A stretch of 64,000 nucleotides of DNA from Caballeronia novacaledonica (GCF_900258035.1 NZ_OGTP01000015.1:1-64000), one strand, 5' to 3'. Shown: positions 35,503 through 45,635, counted from the first letter of the stretch. Program-made: numbers and translations. Notes: generated by a model not told the origin, from the letters alone.

Positions 35503-38211
35503 ATGGGCACTCACACGGCATCCCCCGACACCTCCACCGACACCGCCGCGCCGCTCGCGGACCTGTCGCAGCACACGCCGATGATGCAGCAGTATCTGCG
35601 CATCAAGGCCGAGCATCCCGGCACGCTCGTTTTCTACCGGATGGGCGATTTCTACGAGCTCTTCTTCGACGACGCCGAGAAGGCCGCGCGTCTGCTCGAT
35701 CTCACGCTTACGCAGCGCGGCGCGTCGGGCGGCAATCCGATCAGGATGGCGGGCGTTCCGCATCACGCGTGCGAGCAATATCTCGCGAAGCTGGTGAAGC
35801 TCGGCGAGTCGGTTGCGATTTGCGAGCAGATCGGTGACCCGGCGACATCGAAGGGACCGGTCGAGCGCAAGGTCGTGCGCGTCGTCACGCCGGGCACGCT
35901 GACCGACGCGGCCCTGCTCTCCGACAAAACCGATGTCTATCTGCTGGCGCTCTGCCCCACGCACAATCGTCGCGGTGTCGTGACGAGCGTCGGGCTCGCG
36001 TGGCTCAATCTCGCGAGCGGCGCGTTGCGTCTCGCCGAAGTCGCGCCCGGGCAAGTGACCACGGCGCTCGAGCGCATTCGTCCGGCGGAAACGCTCATCG
36101 CGGATTCCATCACGGATGCGCAGACGTCGCTCGGCGTGACGAATCCTGGTGCGACCACGCGGGTTCCGGCATGGCACTTCGATGTCGGCTCGGGCACGCA
36201 GCGCCTGCGCGAGCAACTCGATGTCGCGAGCCTCGACGGCTTCGGCGCGCAGACCCTCACCTGCGCGTGCGGCGCGGCCGGCGCGCTCCTGCTCTACGCC
36301 GCCGCGACGCAAGGCCAGCAGTTGCGCCACGTGCGCAGCCTGAAGGTCGAGTACGAATCGGAATACATCGGGCTCGATCCCGCCACGCGCCGCAATCTCG
36401 AACTCACGGAGACGCTGCGCGGCACCGAGTCGCCCACGCTTTTCTCGCTGCTCGACACCTGCTGCACGACGATGGGCAGCCGTCTCCTGCGCCACTGGCT
36501 GCATCATCCGCCACGCGATGCATCGATTGCGCAGGCGCGCCAGCAGGCGATCGGCGCATTGCTCGACGCGCCCACGAGCGGCGGCCTCGACACCCTGCGC
36601 GGCGCGCTGCGCAAGATCTCCGACATCGAGCGCATCACGGGCCGGCTCGCGTTGCTGTCGGCGCGGCCGCGCGATCTGTCGAGCCTGCGCGATACCTTCG
36701 CCGCACTGCCCGACCTGCGCGTGCTCGTCGCGAGCGTGGCCGCGCATGCGTCGGCGCTGGAGCGCATCACCGCCGCGCTGGAGCCGCCGCACGAGTGTCT
36801 CGATCTCCTGACGAACGCCATCGCGGCCGAGCCCGCCGCGCTGATTCGCGACGGCGGCGTGATCGCGCGCGGTTACGATCCGGATCTCGACGAACTGCGC
36901 GATATTTCGGAGAACTGCGATCAATTCCTGATCGATCTCGAAGCGCGCGAGCGCACGCGCACGGGCATCGCGAATCTGCGCGTCGAATACAACAAGGTGC
37001 ACGGCTTCTATATCGAAGTCACGCGCGGACAGACCGACAAAGTTCCGGACGACTACCGCCGCCGTCAGACACTGAAGAACGCCGAGCGCTACATCACGCC
37101 GGAGCTGAAGGCGTTCGAGGACAAGGCGCTGTCCGCGCAGGAACGCGCCCTCGCCCGCGAACGCGCGCTGTACGACGCGCTGCTGCAGAATCTGCTGCCT
37201 TTCATCGCGGATTGCCAGCGCGTCGCGAGCGCGCTCGCGGAACTGGATCTCCTGTGCGCCTTCGCCGAACGCGCCCGCGCGCTCGACTGGGTCGCGCCGG
37301 AATTCACCGCCGAGGCGGGCATCGATATCGAACAGGGACGGCACCCGGTCGTCGAGGCGCAGGTCGAGCAGTTCATCGCCAACGATTGCTGTCTGAGCCA
37401 GGACCGCAAGCTGCTGCTCATCACCGGCCCGAACATGGGCGGTAAATCGACCTTCATGCGTCAGACCGCGCTGATCGCGCTGATGGCGCACGTCGGCAGT
37501 TACGTGCCCGCGAAACGCGCGCGTTTCGGCGCGCTCGACCGCATTTTCACGCGCATCGGCGCCGCCGACGATCTCGCGGGCGGACGCTCGACCTTCATGG
37601 TCGAGATGACCGAAGCGGCGGCGATTCTCAACGACGCGAGCGCGTCGAGCCTCGTCTTGATGGACGAGATCGGGCGCGGCACCTCGACCTTCGACGGCCT
37701 CGCGCTCGCGTGGGCAATCGCGCGGCATCTGCTCACGCACAACGGCTGCTACACGCTCTTCGCGACACATTATTTCGAACTCACGCAATTGCCCGCCGAG
37801 TTCGCGCAGGCGGCGAACGTGCATCTTTCGGCGGTCGAGCACGATCATGGCATCGTGTTTCTGCACGCGGTGAGCGAAGGTCCGGCCAATCAGAGCTACG
37901 GTCTGCAGGTCGCGCAACTCGCGGGCGTGCCGGCCGCGGTGATCCGCGCGGCACGCAAACATCTCGTGCATCTGGAGCAGCAGTCGGTCAGCCAGCCGGC
38001 CGCGCAGTTCGATCTGTTCGCGAGTCAGCCGTACACGCCCGATGAAGACGATCCGCCGCATGAGATTCAGGAAACGGCCGAAGCGCCGGAACATCCGGTG
38101 ATGGACAAGCTGCGCGCGCTCGATCCGAACGATCTGCGTCCGCGCGAAGCGCTCGATCTGCTCTACGAACTGCATGAACTGGCGAATCGTCCGCCGGATG
38201 CATCGCGTTGA
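35503..38211 (+). CDS. mutS: DNA mismatch repair protein MutS
   Basis: MutS recognises mispairs and starts methyl-directed repair. The 902-residue protein has the mispair-binding motif GDFYELF (about residue 48) and the connector and lever domains. The ATPase has Walker [15 protein letters not shown] near residue 640, the STFMVEMTE signature and Walker [17 protein letters not shown]. The start at 35503 gives a short polar N-terminal tail before [12 protein letters not shown]. The C-terminal region beyond DLFASQ is a normal linker and tetramerisation tail. The gene after it overlaps its 3' end. Confidence 0.97.
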   Translation: MGTHTASPDTSTDTAAPLADLSQHTPMMQQYLRIKAEHPGTLVFYRMGDFYELFFDDAEKAARLLDLTLTQRGASGGNPIRMAGVPHHACEQYLAKLVKLGESVAICEQIGDPATSKGPVERKVVRVVTPGTLTDAALLSDKTDVYLLALCPTHNRRGVVTSVGLAWLNLASGALRLAEVAPGQVTTALERIRPAETLIADSITDAQTSLGVTNPGATTRVPAWHFDVGSGTQRLREQLDVASLDGFGAQTLTCACGAAGALLLYAAATQGQQLRHVRSLKVEYESEYIGLDPATRRNLELTETLRGTESPTLFSLLDTCCTTMGSRLLRHWLHHPPRDASIAQARQQAIGALLDAPTSGGLDTLRGALRKISDIERITGRLALLSARPRDLSSLRDTFAALPDLRVLVASVAAHASALERITAALEPPHECLDLLTNAIAAEPAALIRDGGVIARGYDPDLDELRDISENCDQFLIDLEARERTRTGIANLRVEYNKVHGFYIEVTRGQTDKVPDDYRRRQTLKNAERYITPELKAFEDKALSAQERALARERALYDALLQNLLPFIADCQRVASALAELDLLCAFAERARALDWVAPEFTAEAGIDIEQGRHPVVEAQVEQFIANDCCLSQDRKLLLITGPNMGGKSTFMRQTALIALMAHVGSYVPAKRARFGALDRIFTRIGAADDLAGGRSTFMVEMTEAAAILNDASASSLVLMDEIGRGTSTFDGLALAWAIARHLLTHNGCYTLFATHYFELTQLPAEFAQAANVHLSAVEHDHGIVFLHAVSEGPANQSYGLQVAQLAGVPAAVIRAARKHLVHLEQQSVSQPAAQFDLFASQPYTPDEDDPPHEIQETAEAPEHPVMDKLRALDPNDLRPREALDLLYELHELANRPPDASR

Positions 38212-39472
38212 GCGTGCAGTCGCCGCGCGCCTGACGAGCGCCGTGACGATCGCGGCCGCGCTCATGTGCGGCGCGGTCGCGCCCGCTCGTGCCGAGGGAA
38301 ACGCGCCGCTCGGCTTCGCCGTGATCTCCGACGCCCTCACCCGCCCCGCCGACGAAGCGCCGGTGCGGCGCATGCTCGATGCGATCGGGCGCGACAGCAG
38401 CGTCGCGTTCATCGTCTACGACGGCAATCTCAAGGGCGCGGCCGAGCCGTGCCGCGACAGCATCTATCAGTCGCGTCACGATCTGCTGGACGCGTCGCGC
38501 ACGCCGCTCGTGATGCTGCTCGGCCAGCACGACTGGGCCGATTGCGGCTCCGCGCATGCGGGCGCCTACGATCCGGTCGAACGGCTCGATTTCGTGCGTC
38601 AGCTTTTCTTCGCCGATGCCAGTTCGCTCGGACAAAGCCCGCTCACACTGTCGCGCGAAAGCGACGTCGCGCGCTTTCGCACGTTCCGCGAAATCGTGCG
38701 CTGGCAGTCGCAGGGCATCGCGTTCATCGGGCTGAATGCGCCGAGCCCGAACAATCACTATCTGACCGCCGGTGGACGCAACGGCGAGTTCGAAGATCGC
38801 GCGGTCGCAACCAGCTTCTGGCTCGAACATGCGGCGGAATCGGCGCGCCGCTCCGAGATGCGCGCGCTCGTCATCCTGCTTCAGGCCGATCCTGACTTCT
38901 CGCGCTACGAGCGACGCGAACGCTTCGCATGGCTGCAATTTTCGCGCTCGAATCAGCCGCGTGACGGTTTTCTCGAACTGAAGCGCAGTCTGGTGAAGGC
39001 GGCGGAGATTTTTCGCGGGCCGGTCATCGTGATTCACGGCACCGACGCGCCCGAGCCGAACGGCTTTCATATCGATCAACCCTTGCGCAACGACAAGGCC
39101 CTGATCGTCACGAATCTCACGCGCGTGGCGATCGCGTTCAAGAAGCCGCAATCGCAGTGGCTAGAAGTGCAAAGCGATGCACAATGGCATCCGCCGTTTC
39201 GGCTGCGCGTGCGCGATGTGAAGGAAACCCGCACGCGGGAATCGAACGCGCCGGCGTCCGAAGCGCCCGCGCAATCGAGCGAGCCTTATGCGCCGTATCC
39301 CGCGCTCACGGCGCCGGCATCGACGCCGCCCGCGCTGCCCCGCAACGATCTGCCGGAGTCGCTGCCCCCGCCGCCTTCGATGCCCTTGCCCGCCTCCGAC
39401 CTGCCGCCGATCCTCACGCCGCCGCAGTCCTTGCCGCCGATCTATCCGGTGCCCGCATCGGGCGTGCAATAA
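38174..39472 (+). CDS. Secreted protein of unknown function with Pro-rich C-terminus
   Basis: A 432-residue exported protein. The start at 38174 overlaps mutS by 38 bases; an alternative ATG at 38198 still gives the signal peptide, which ends GAVAPARA. The mature part contains a phosphoesterase-like region: FAVISDAL near the start, [11 protein letters not shown], and [10 protein letters not shown]. It lacks the full set of metallophosphoesterase motifs, so I do not assign that activity. Residues after about 350 are almost only Pro, Ala, Ser and Leu, likely a disordered wall-spanning tail. Ends in a shared terminator. Confidence 0.75.
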   Translation: MNWRIVRRMHRVERAVAARLTSAVTIAAALMCGAVAPARAEGNAPLGFAVISDALTRPADEAPVRRMLDAIGRDSSVAFIVYDGNLKGAAEPCRDSIYQSRHDLLDASRTPLVMLLGQHDWADCGSAHAGAYDPVERLDFVRQLFFADASSLGQSPLTLSRESDVARFRTFREIVRWQSQGIAFIGLNAPSPNNHYLTAGGRNGEFEDRAVATSFWLEHAAESARRSEMRALVILLQADPDFSRYERRERFAWLQFSRSNQPRDGFLELKRSLVKAAEIFRGPVIVIHGTDAPEPNGFHIDQPLRNDKALIVTNLTRVAIAFKKPQSQWLEVQSDAQWHPPFRLRVRDVKETRTRESNAPASEAPAQSSEPYAPYPALTAPASTPPALPRNDLPESLPPPPSMPLPASDLPPILTPPQSLPPIYPVPASGVQ

Positions 39473-39477
39473 AAAAA

Positions 39478-39495
39478 GCGCAGCCGAAGCTGCGC
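39478..39495. terminator. Bidirectional intrinsic terminator
   Basis: GCGCAGC, a CGAA loop and GCTGCGC. A run of seven A precedes it and T-rich bases follow. It serves both the secreted-protein gene on the plus strand and slyD on the minus strand. Confidence 0.85.
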
Positions 39496-39520
39496 CTTCT
39501 TTATGCATTTACCGACGCGT

Positions 39521-40072
39521 TCAGTGCAGCGTCGGACCGGCATCCTTGCGCGGTTCTTCGTCATCGTCGTCTTCATCTTCGTCGACGACGTGCAGTCCGT
39601 CCGCGCCATGCGCGTGCTGATGCTGGATCTCGTCGTCCGTCGCCGTGCGCACTTCCTGCACGGACAACGCGAAACGCAGCGCCATGCCCGCGAGCGGATG
39701 ATTGCCGTCGAGCACGACTTTGTCTTCGGCGACGTCGGTGACGGTGTAGATGAGCGAATCGATGTCGTCATCGCCATCTTCGGGCGTGCCTTCGAACTGC
39801 ATGCCGACTTCCAGCGGCTCCGGAAAACGGCTGCGCTCTTCGATCTTCACGAGTTCGGGATCGTACTCGCCGAACGCATCCTGCGGTTCGAGCTGGATGA
39901 GCGTTTCATAGCCCGCCTCGCGGCCGTCAAGCGCTTCCTCGATCTTGGGGAACGTGCCATCATAGCCGCCGTGCAGATAGACCATCGGCTCGTCGCTCTC
40001 CTCGATCAGATTGCCTTGCGCATCCGATAGCTTGTAAGCGACCGAAACGACAGTGTCTTTCGCAATTTTCAT
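39521..40072 (-). CDS. slyD: FKBP-type peptidyl-prolyl isomerase (SlyD-like)
   Basis: A 183-residue cytoplasmic chaperone. It begins MKIAKDTVVSVAYKL and has the FKBP pocket residues YLHGGYDGTFPKIEEAL. The IF (flap) domain with the VKIEERSRFPEPLEVGM segment sits in the middle. The C-terminal tail is short and acidic (VVDEDEDDDDEE), preceded by HQHAHG. It lacks the long His/Cys tail of E. coli SlyD, so nickel delivery is less certain. The ATG at 40072 is family-consistent; longer upstream frames are opposite the neighbouring cupin gene. Confidence 0.9.
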   Translation of the reverse strand: MKIAKDTVVSVAYKLSDAQGNLIEESDEPMVYLHGGYDGTFPKIEEALDGREAGYETLIQLEPQDAFGEYDPELVKIEERSRFPEPLEVGMQFEGTPEDGDDDIDSLIYTVTDVAEDKVVLDGNHPLAGMALRFALSVQEVRTATDDEIQHQHAHGADGLHVVDEDEDDDDEEPRKDAGPTLH

Positions 40073-40105
40073 TGGATCCTCCAAGATACAAGCCTCGATT
40101 ATACG

Positions 40106-41344
40106 ATGCCCAAGCGGCCCCCTGAAGCAACACCATCCCCGGTTTCCGGCCTTCCCGCGCATGCCCGCGCGCCTTTGCCGGACGAATCCACACCTCTGTT
40201 GGGCAACCGTACGCCGCGACAGTTCATGCGGCGTTACTGGCAGAAAAAACCGCTGCTCATACGGCAGGCGATTCCCGATATCGCGCCTCCGCTCGCGCGC
40301 GACGAGTTGTTCGAACTCGCCGATCTCGACGACGTCGAGTCGCGTCTGATCACACATTTTCGCAATACGTGGAATCTGGAGCACGGCCCGTTCGCGCCCG
40401 ACGAATTGCCCTCGACGAAGAAACGCGAGTGGACGCTGCTCGTGCAGGGCGCGAATCTGCACGACGATCGCGCGCATGCGCTGATGAGCCGCTTTCGCTT
40501 CATTCCGGACGCGCGTCTCGACGACCTGATGATCTCGTACGCAACCGATGGCGGCGGTGTCGGGCCGCACTTCGACTCCTATGACGTCTTTCTGCTCCAG
40601 GTTCACGGCAAGCGGCGCTGGCGTATCGGCGCGCAGCGCGATCTTTCGCTAAAACCCGGACTGCCGTTGAAAGTTTTACAGCAATTCGAGCCCAGCGAAG
40701 AATGGGTGCTGGAGCCTGGAGACATGCTTTATCTGCCGCCGCATATCGCGCACGACGGCATCGCGGAAGGCGAATGCATGACCGCATCGATCGGCTTTCG
40801 CGCGCCCTCCGCGCACGAGTTCACGGCACAGTTCCTCTATCACCTCGCCGAGCGCATGGGCGACGCGCCCGATGGCGCCAAAGGAAACGCGCGTTATCGC
40901 GATCCGGCGCAGGAGCCCGTGTCGAGCCCGGCGGCGCTGCCTTCATTGCTCATCGACCGTGTTGGCGCGATCCTTGCGAACGTCAACTGGAATGAAAAAG
41001 ATATCTCGGCGTTTCTCGGCACGTATTTGAGCGAGCCGAAAGCGAACGTCGTATTCGATTCGCCCGAGCGCGCGTTGAATGAGCAAAAATTTGTGGAGCG
41101 AGCGAAAAAAACGGGCGTGAGGCTAGATAGGAAGACTATTTTGCTCTATGACGCTCGGTCATTTTTCGTAAATGGTGAAGCCGAAGTGTTGTCGCCGAAG
41201 CTGAAAAAGTGGCTTCCTGAATTGGCGGATACTCGCTGTCTGGAGGCGAAACGCTTTGTAACACTTACAGACGAATCGTCGATGACAGCGCTGCTGCACG
41301 AATGGTATTGTGCGGGCTGGCTTCGGATGGGTGCTTTGCCTTGA
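40106..41344 (+). CDS. roxA: Cupin-fold ribosomal protein hydroxylase (RoxA/YcfD-like)
   Basis: A 412-residue JmjC-type oxygenase. The Fe(II) ligands are His155 and Asp157 (PHFDSYDVFLLQVHG) and a His in PPHIAHDG (about 216). The neighbouring WRIGAQRDL and EPGDMLYLPPH blocks match RoxA/YcfD, which hydroxylates an arginine of ribosomal protein L16 using 2-oxoglutarate and oxygen. A C-terminal winged-helix-like region follows. Bases after about 40970 are clearly less GC-rich than the rest, and the codons include AGG and CTA. It is divergent from slyD by 33 bases. Confidence 0.88.
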   Translation: MPKRPPEATPSPVSGLPAHARAPLPDESTPLLGNRTPRQFMRRYWQKKPLLIRQAIPDIAPPLARDELFELADLDDVESRLITHFRNTWNLEHGPFAPDELPSTKKREWTLLVQGANLHDDRAHALMSRFRFIPDARLDDLMISYATDGGGVGPHFDSYDVFLLQVHGKRRWRIGAQRDLSLKPGLPLKVLQQFEPSEEWVLEPGDMLYLPPHIAHDGIAEGECMTASIGFRAPSAHEFTAQFLYHLAERMGDAPDGAKGNARYRDPAQEPVSSPAALPSLLIDRVGAILANVNWNEKDISAFLGTYLSEPKANVVFDSPERALNEQKFVERAKKTGVRLDRKTILLYDARSFFVNGEAEVLSPKLKKWLPELADTRCLEAKRFVTLTDESSMTALLHEWYCAGWLRMGALP

Positions 41345-41451
41345 CAGGCTTGCCTTTACGAGACTTCCTGACACGCTGCGGATGCTAGAATTTTGCTGTT
41401 CCGCAATATGAAGGTTTGTATGAGAAAGACAACGTATCGTCCCCTGATTTA

Positions 41452-41480
41452 TCGACGGTCGTTACGAAAGTGCCTATAAT
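41452..41480 (+). promoter_or_regulatory. Promoter of the Ala/Ser-rich lipoprotein gene
   Basis: TCGACG at 41452-41457, a 17-base spacer and a perfect TATAAT at 41475-41480. Transcription should start near 41487, giving a leader of about 125 bases before the ATG at 41613. Confidence 0.6.
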
Positions 41481-41612
41481 TTCCGGCCAAGCCGTAGGAA
41501 GTCTCACATAAAAAAGAATTGTGAGTCTCCACAGCGGCCCAGGTCGGTGTTGGAGCACACATTACCGGTACTTTTCGCTGTTGCTTACCTTTAACCATAA
41601 AAGGACGTGATC

Positions 41613-41867
41613 ATGAAGAAATCCCTCCTCGTAGCATCCCTGTTGGCTGCTGTTGCTCTGGCTGCATGCAACAAGTCTAGCGAAACGGCTGCTCCGAGCG
41701 CTGCAAGCGATACGTCGGCTGCTTCGGCTCCGGCTGCTGCTGCTTCGGACGCAAACGCTGCTGCATCGAGCGCTACGGCCGCTGCAAGCGACGCAGCTTC
41801 GGCTGCAGGCGCAGCTTCGGACGCTGCCGCTTCGGCTGCTGCTCCGGCATCGGGCGCAAGCCAGTAA
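41613..41867 (+). CDS. Small Ala/Ser-rich lipoprotein
   Basis: An 84-residue predicted lipoprotein. The signal peptide MKKSLLVASLLAAVALAAC ends in a lipobox with Cys19, followed by NKSS. The rest is an imperfect repeat of Ala, Ser and Asp (AASD/SAA units) ending GASQ, with no predicted globular fold. The ATG at 41613 has AAGGA eight bases upstream. It has its own promoter and a strong terminator, the layout of an abundant single-gene transcript. Function unknown; a structural envelope role is a guess. Confidence 0.8.
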   Translation: MKKSLLVASLLAAVALAACNKSSETAAPSAASDTSAASAPAAAASDANAAASSATAAASDAASAAGAASDAAASAAAPASGASQ

Positions 41868-41914
41868 GGCTTTGGCGCTACGACGCAGGCCGCTCGATGC
41901 GGTCCTGCGAACGA

Positions 41915-41940
41915 AAAAACCGGCTCTTGGGCCGGTTTTT
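41915..41940 (+). terminator. Intrinsic terminator of the Ala/Ser-rich lipoprotein gene
   Basis: AAAAACCGGC and GCCGGTTTTT form a 10-base stem with a 6-base loop, followed by more T. It also precedes the stop of the convergent MBL-fold gene. Confidence 0.85.
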
Positions 41941-41973
41941 TTGTATCTGCATTCGGGATTCTTTCGTGCGTTT

Positions 41974-42747
41974 TTAGAGCGAGAGCCAGTCGAAGCCTTC
42001 CGCCTGAGTCGCCACCACCACATCCACCGCGGACGCGCCCAGCACGGCCGCAAGCGCAGCCTGCGCGAGATGCGGCAGATTGTTTTGCTGGCTAAGATGC
42101 GCAGCCACCAGATGACGCAGCCTGGAACGGTCGAGCGACGCGAGAATCGCCGCCGCCGCTTCGTTGTTCAAATGCCCATGCGTTCCGCCGATACGCGCCT
42201 TCAGCGAAGGCGGATAACGGCTTGCGGCGAGCATTTCGACATCGTGATTGGATTCGAGCACGAGCGCGTCACAGCCGCTCAGCACGGTCGTGATATGCGG
42301 CGTGGACGCGCCGACATCCGTCAGCACGCCGAGACGGCAGGCGCCGTCGGAGAAGACGTATTGCAGGGGCTCGCGGGCGTCGTGAGGCACGGTGTACGGC
42401 ATCACGTTCAGGTCGCCGATGGCGACGCTTTCATCGCCCCACAGCACGTTCAATTCGACGTTGGCTTCATCGGCGCCGATGGCGCGTGCCGTGCCCCAGC
42501 TCATGTGCAGCGGAATGGACCATCGGCGGGCGAGCGTCAGCGCGCTGCCGATATGGTCCGTATGCTCGTGCGTGATGACGATGGCGTCCAGATCCTCAGC
42601 GCGGCAGTTCAGGCGCGCGAGACGGCGCTCGACTTCCTTGCCGGAGAATCCGCAATCGAGCAGCACGCGCGTCGTGGTCGTGCCGCTCGATGCCTCGACG
42701 AGCAATGCATTGCCCTCGCTGCCGCTGCCGAGACTGGCGAATCTCAC
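41974..42747 (-). CDS. MBL-fold metallohydrolase (YycJ/WalJ-like)
   Basis: A 257-residue metallo-beta-lactamase-fold enzyme. The zinc motif HEHTDH is at residues 60-65, with further ligands in LESNHD and a conserved GTHGHLNNE. The N-terminus MRFASLGSGSEGNALLV is typical of the YycJ/WalJ group, whose members have been described as exonucleases or of unknown role. It follows bamC by 19 bases and is the last gene of the dapA-bamC group. Confidence 0.85.
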   Translation of the reverse strand: MRFASLGSGSEGNALLVEASSGTTTTRVLLDCGFSGKEVERRLARLNCRAEDLDAIVITHEHTDHIGSALTLARRWSIPLHMSWGTARAIGADEANVELNVLWGDESVAIGDLNVMPYTVPHDAREPLQYVFSDGACRLGVLTDVGASTPHITTVLSGCDALVLESNHDVEMLAASRYPPSLKARIGGTHGHLNNEAAAAILASLDRSRLRHLVAAHLSQQNNLPHLAQAALAAVLGASAVDVVVATQAEGFDWLSL

Positions 42748-42766
42748 GATGTCTTCAGCATGTCGT

Positions 42767-43909
42767 TTAGTTCAACTGCGCGTGCAGCAACGACACGATA
42801 CGCTGCGCATCCGACGACGTATCCGGCTGGCCATTCGCATCGACGACGCCGACTTGCGTGACCGCGTCCGCCTTCGGCCGCACGTTCACGAGGAACTGGC
42901 GCGTCGGCTTCGGCGTGTTGCTCGAGAAGAGCTTGCCGAAGAGACCGTCCTTCTTCAGCTCCGCCATGGAGTCCGAAAAATGGACGTAATAGATACCCTT
43001 GTCGCGATCGCGATTGTCGACCGTGAAGTTGGTTCGATCGAGCGCGAGACCGACACGCAGCCATGCGCGATCGAACGGCTCGGCCAGATCGAGCGTGGAA
43101 CCGCCCGCGCCCTGATCCACGGCCACCTTCGCGCCGATCGGGCGTGCCTGCGCCATCAACTGCTGCGACTGCTTTTCAGTCAGGCCGAACTTCTGCATCA
43201 TCTTCGTGAGCACCGCGGCTTCGAGCTGCGGATTGCGCGGACGCGCTTCCCAGCGCGACGACGTCTTGTCCTGCCCCGTCAGCACTTCTTCCATCGCGCT
43301 GTGCGTGACGGAGATGTCGGTCGAACCATCCGACGCACGATCGACCTGCGTGCGGAACATGTCGCGCGTCCCCGACGAGTACGCGAAGTCGAGCAGCTTG
43401 CCCACGCTGTTCCTGAACCAGTCGTTCGGAATGTTCGCGCGGTTTTCGGCCCAGTCCGTCGCCATGATGCCGGTCTGCGGCGCATCGGACTTGAGCGTGA
43501 AGCCGTTCTCTTCCCAGAACTCCTTGAGCGGGCCCCAAATTTGATCGGGCGAGCGGCCATCGACGACGAGCCAGCGGCGATCGCCGTCGCTTTCGACGTG
43601 CATGCCGAACGGATCCTGCGCGTTCGGCACGCCGAGCGTCGCGTTGCCGGCCGGCGTGACCGAGCGCTCGGTGGCGCCGCCGAGCGCGTTGATCTTCGGC
43701 GGTGCGGCATAGCGCTGGCTGATGTCGGCCGTGGTCAGGTCGGACGGAACGGCGAGCGACGGCGCGGTTTCGGCAGCCTTGTAGTTGACGCGATCCGGCG
43801 CAAGCCAGTCGTTGAGCGTATCGCAACCTGCAAGCGAGAAAAGCGCGCCTGCGCCGAGCGACACCACGCTCACGCGTTTGGCATGAGTAAGAAGAGCGGA
43901 AAGTTTCAT
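42767..43909 (-). CDS. bamC: Outer-membrane assembly lipoprotein BamC
   Basis: BamC is an accessory lipoprotein of the BAM complex that inserts outer-membrane proteins. The 380-residue product starts at the ATG at 43909, giving a signal peptide and lipobox LAGC. The long unstructured N-terminus (DTLNDWLAPDRVNYKAAET) binds BamD. Two helix-grip domains follow, the second ending QRIVSLLHAQL. An upstream in-frame extension to 43996 is unlikely because it would precede the signal. The neighbourhood (dapA upstream) is the same as in E. coli. Confidence 0.92.
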   Translation of the reverse strand: MKLSALLTHAKRVSVVSLGAGALFSLAGCDTLNDWLAPDRVNYKAAETAPSLAVPSDLTTADISQRYAAPPKINALGGATERSVTPAGNATLGVPNAQDPFGMHVESDGDRRWLVVDGRSPDQIWGPLKEFWEENGFTLKSDAPQTGIMATDWAENRANIPNDWFRNSVGKLLDFAYSSGTRDMFRTQVDRASDGSTDISVTHSAMEEVLTGQDKTSSRWEARPRNPQLEAAVLTKMMQKFGLTEKQSQQLMAQARPIGAKVAVDQGAGGSTLDLAEPFDRAWLRVGLALDRTNFTVDNRDRDKGIYYVHFSDSMAELKKDGLFGKLFSSNTPKPTRQFLVNVRPKADAVTQVGVVDANGQPDTSSDAQRIVSLLHAQLN

Positions 43910-44093
43910 GAGGTCCTTCTTTGCTGCTGATGACGCATTGCCTCGCGCCGAATCCGCTCTAGCCGAGCGGCTCGGCGAGGCCAATGACGAGGCCAATGAG
44001 CGGCGGTTGATGTCGGAAGGTGTGGTTCATTTCGATCACTCGCGGCGGCGCGGCCTTTCGATTCTTTGTGACTTGGCGCGCCGCCACGTGTGA

Positions 44094-44999
44094 TCAGGCG
44101 AGAAGCCCGGAGTCCCGCAACGCGTCACGCACGACGTCGTGATAACGCGCGTCGAGCGGCGTGAGCGGCAAGCGGATGCCGCCTTCCATGCGGCCCAGTT
44201 CGGCGAGCGCCCACTTGGCCGGAATCGGATTCGATTCGCAGAAAAGTTGCTTGTGCAGCGACAGCAGTTTCAGATGGATGCGGCGCGCGGTGATTGCATC
44301 GCCTTCGATCGCGGCGCGGCAGAGCTGGCTCATTTCCTTCGGCGCGACGTTGGCCGTCACCGAAATATTGCCGTGGCCGCCGAGAAGCATCAGCGCGATG
44401 GCCGTGGGATCGTCGCCGCTGAAGATCGCGAAGTTCGCCGGCGCGTGCTTGATCAGGTGCGCCGCGCGATCGATATTGCCCGTCGCTTCCTTCACGCCGA
44501 TGATGCCCGGCACTTCCGCGAGGCGCAGGATCGTCTCGTTGCTCATGTCGGCGACGGTGCGGCCCGGCACGTTGTAAAGCAGCACCGGCAGATCGACGGC
44601 TTCCGCGATCGTGCGGAAATGGCGATACATGCCTTCCTGCGTCGGCTTGTTGTAATACGGAACGACTTGCAGCGTGGCGTCGGCGCCGACTTTCTTCGCC
44701 TGCTTCGAGAGCTCGATGGCCTCGGCCGTCGAATTGCCGCCCGCGCCCGCGATGATCGGAAACCGCTTGGCCGTGTGCTCGACGGCCGTCTGGATCATGA
44801 GGATGTGCTCTTCGACCGACAGCGTGGCCGATTCGCCGCTGGTGCCGACCACGACGAGACCGTTCGAGCCTTGCTCGACATGCCAGTCGATCAGTTTTCG
44901 AAACGCCGGCAGATCGAGACTACCGTCCTCGTGCATCGGTGTGACGATGGCAGGGATGCTGCCGCGGATCTGGATGCCGCCGTGTGTTCCGTTTGTCAT
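44094..44999 (-). CDS. dapA: 4-hydroxy-tetrahydrodipicolinate synthase
   Basis: DapA condenses pyruvate with aspartate semialdehyde in lysine and diaminopimelate synthesis. The 301-residue TIM barrel has the Schiff-base Lys170 in IIGVKEATG, Tyr142 in LYNVPGR and the motif [12 protein letters not shown]. The ATG at 44999 starts [14 protein letters not shown] tandem 12-base repeat lies just upstream in the leader. It precedes bamC by about 184 bases. Confidence 0.96.
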   Translation of the reverse strand: MTNGTHGGIQIRGSIPAIVTPMHEDGSLDLPAFRKLIDWHVEQGSNGLVVVGTSGESATLSVEEHILMIQTAVEHTAKRFPIIAGAGGNSTAEAIELSKQAKKVGADATLQVVPYYNKPTQEGMYRHFRTIAEAVDLPVLLYNVPGRTVADMSNETILRLAEVPGIIGVKEATGNIDRAAHLIKHAPANFAIFSGDDPTAIALMLLGGHGNISVTANVAPKEMSQLCRAAIEGDAITARRIHLKLLSLHKQLFCESNPIPAKWALAELGRMEGGIRLPLTPLDARYHDVVRDALRDSGLLA

Positions 45000-45010
45000 G
45001 AAACTCTATG

Positions 45011-45034
45011 AATTTAATCGTGAATTTAATCGCG
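45011..45034. repeat. Tandem 12-base direct repeat upstream of dapA
   Basis: AATTTAATCGTG is followed immediately by AATTTAATCGCG (11 of 12 identical). It lies between a possible -10 box (TACAAT, 45057-45052 on the minus strand) and the dapA start, so it is in the 5' leader. Confidence 0.7.
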
Positions 45035-45062
45035 AAAAGCGATATTACGCGATTGTAGCGGA

Positions 45063-45635
45063 TTAGCCGGTCAGCGCGAAACGCGGCGGACCCGAGGGTG
45101 TGTTACCAATCGTGAGCGGCTTTTCTCCGCGAACCGCGCAGATTCGCTGCACGTAAGCGGGACGCGGGTCGTCGACGAATCCGTCTTCATAGGCGATCAC
45201 GCGCAGCCGCCCTCGCACCGCTTCCAGCAGCTCGCCGGGTTCGAGCAGGAACGCGGGATTCGACGGCTTGCCGATGCTGCCGTTGCCCGCCGCGAACGTC
45301 TCGTAAATCAGCACGCCGCCGGGCGCGAGCGCATCGATCAAATGCCCGAACAGCGGGCGATGCAGATAGTTCGTGACGACGATTGCATCGAACGTTCGGT
45401 CGCCCGGCAGCGGCCAGGGCGCATTTTCGATATCGGCCGTCAGCGTGTCGATGCGGGAAATCGCGGACATCGAACCGAGCGCGTCGGCGTCGCGGTCGAT
45501 GGCGAGCACCGAAAAACCGCGCGCCGCGAACCAGCGGGCATGGCGCCCGCTGCCCGCGGCGACGTCGAGCACCGCGCCGCCGGGCGCGACCAGATGCGCC
45601 CAGCGCGCGACCCACGGACTCGGCGCCGCTTCCAT
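45063..45635 (-). CDS. Class I SAM-dependent methyltransferase
   Basis: A 190-residue protein with the SAM-binding motif I VLDVAAGSGRHARW, followed by an acidic loop at VLAIDRDADAL and motif IV FDAIVVTNYLHR. It resembles small TehB-like methyltransferases; the substrate is unknown. The ATG at 45635 shares its first base with the trpS stop codon (TGATG), so the two are translationally coupled. A longer upstream reading belongs to the trpS frame shadow. Confidence 0.85.
   Translation of the reverse strand: MEAAPSPWVARWAHLVAPGGAVLDVAAGSGRHARWFAARGFSVLAIDRDADALGSMSAISRIDTLTADIENAPWPLPGDRTFDAIVVTNYLHRPLFGHLIDALAPGGVLIYETFAAGNGSIGKPSNPAFLLEPGELLEAVRGRLRVIAYEDGFVDDPRPAYVQRICAVRGEKPLTIGNTPSGPPRFALTG

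Noticed and set aside
35431..38412. 993-codon open frame on the minus strand opposite mutS
   Set aside because: It is a frame shadow of mutS with a biased Arg/Ala composition and no recognisable domain.
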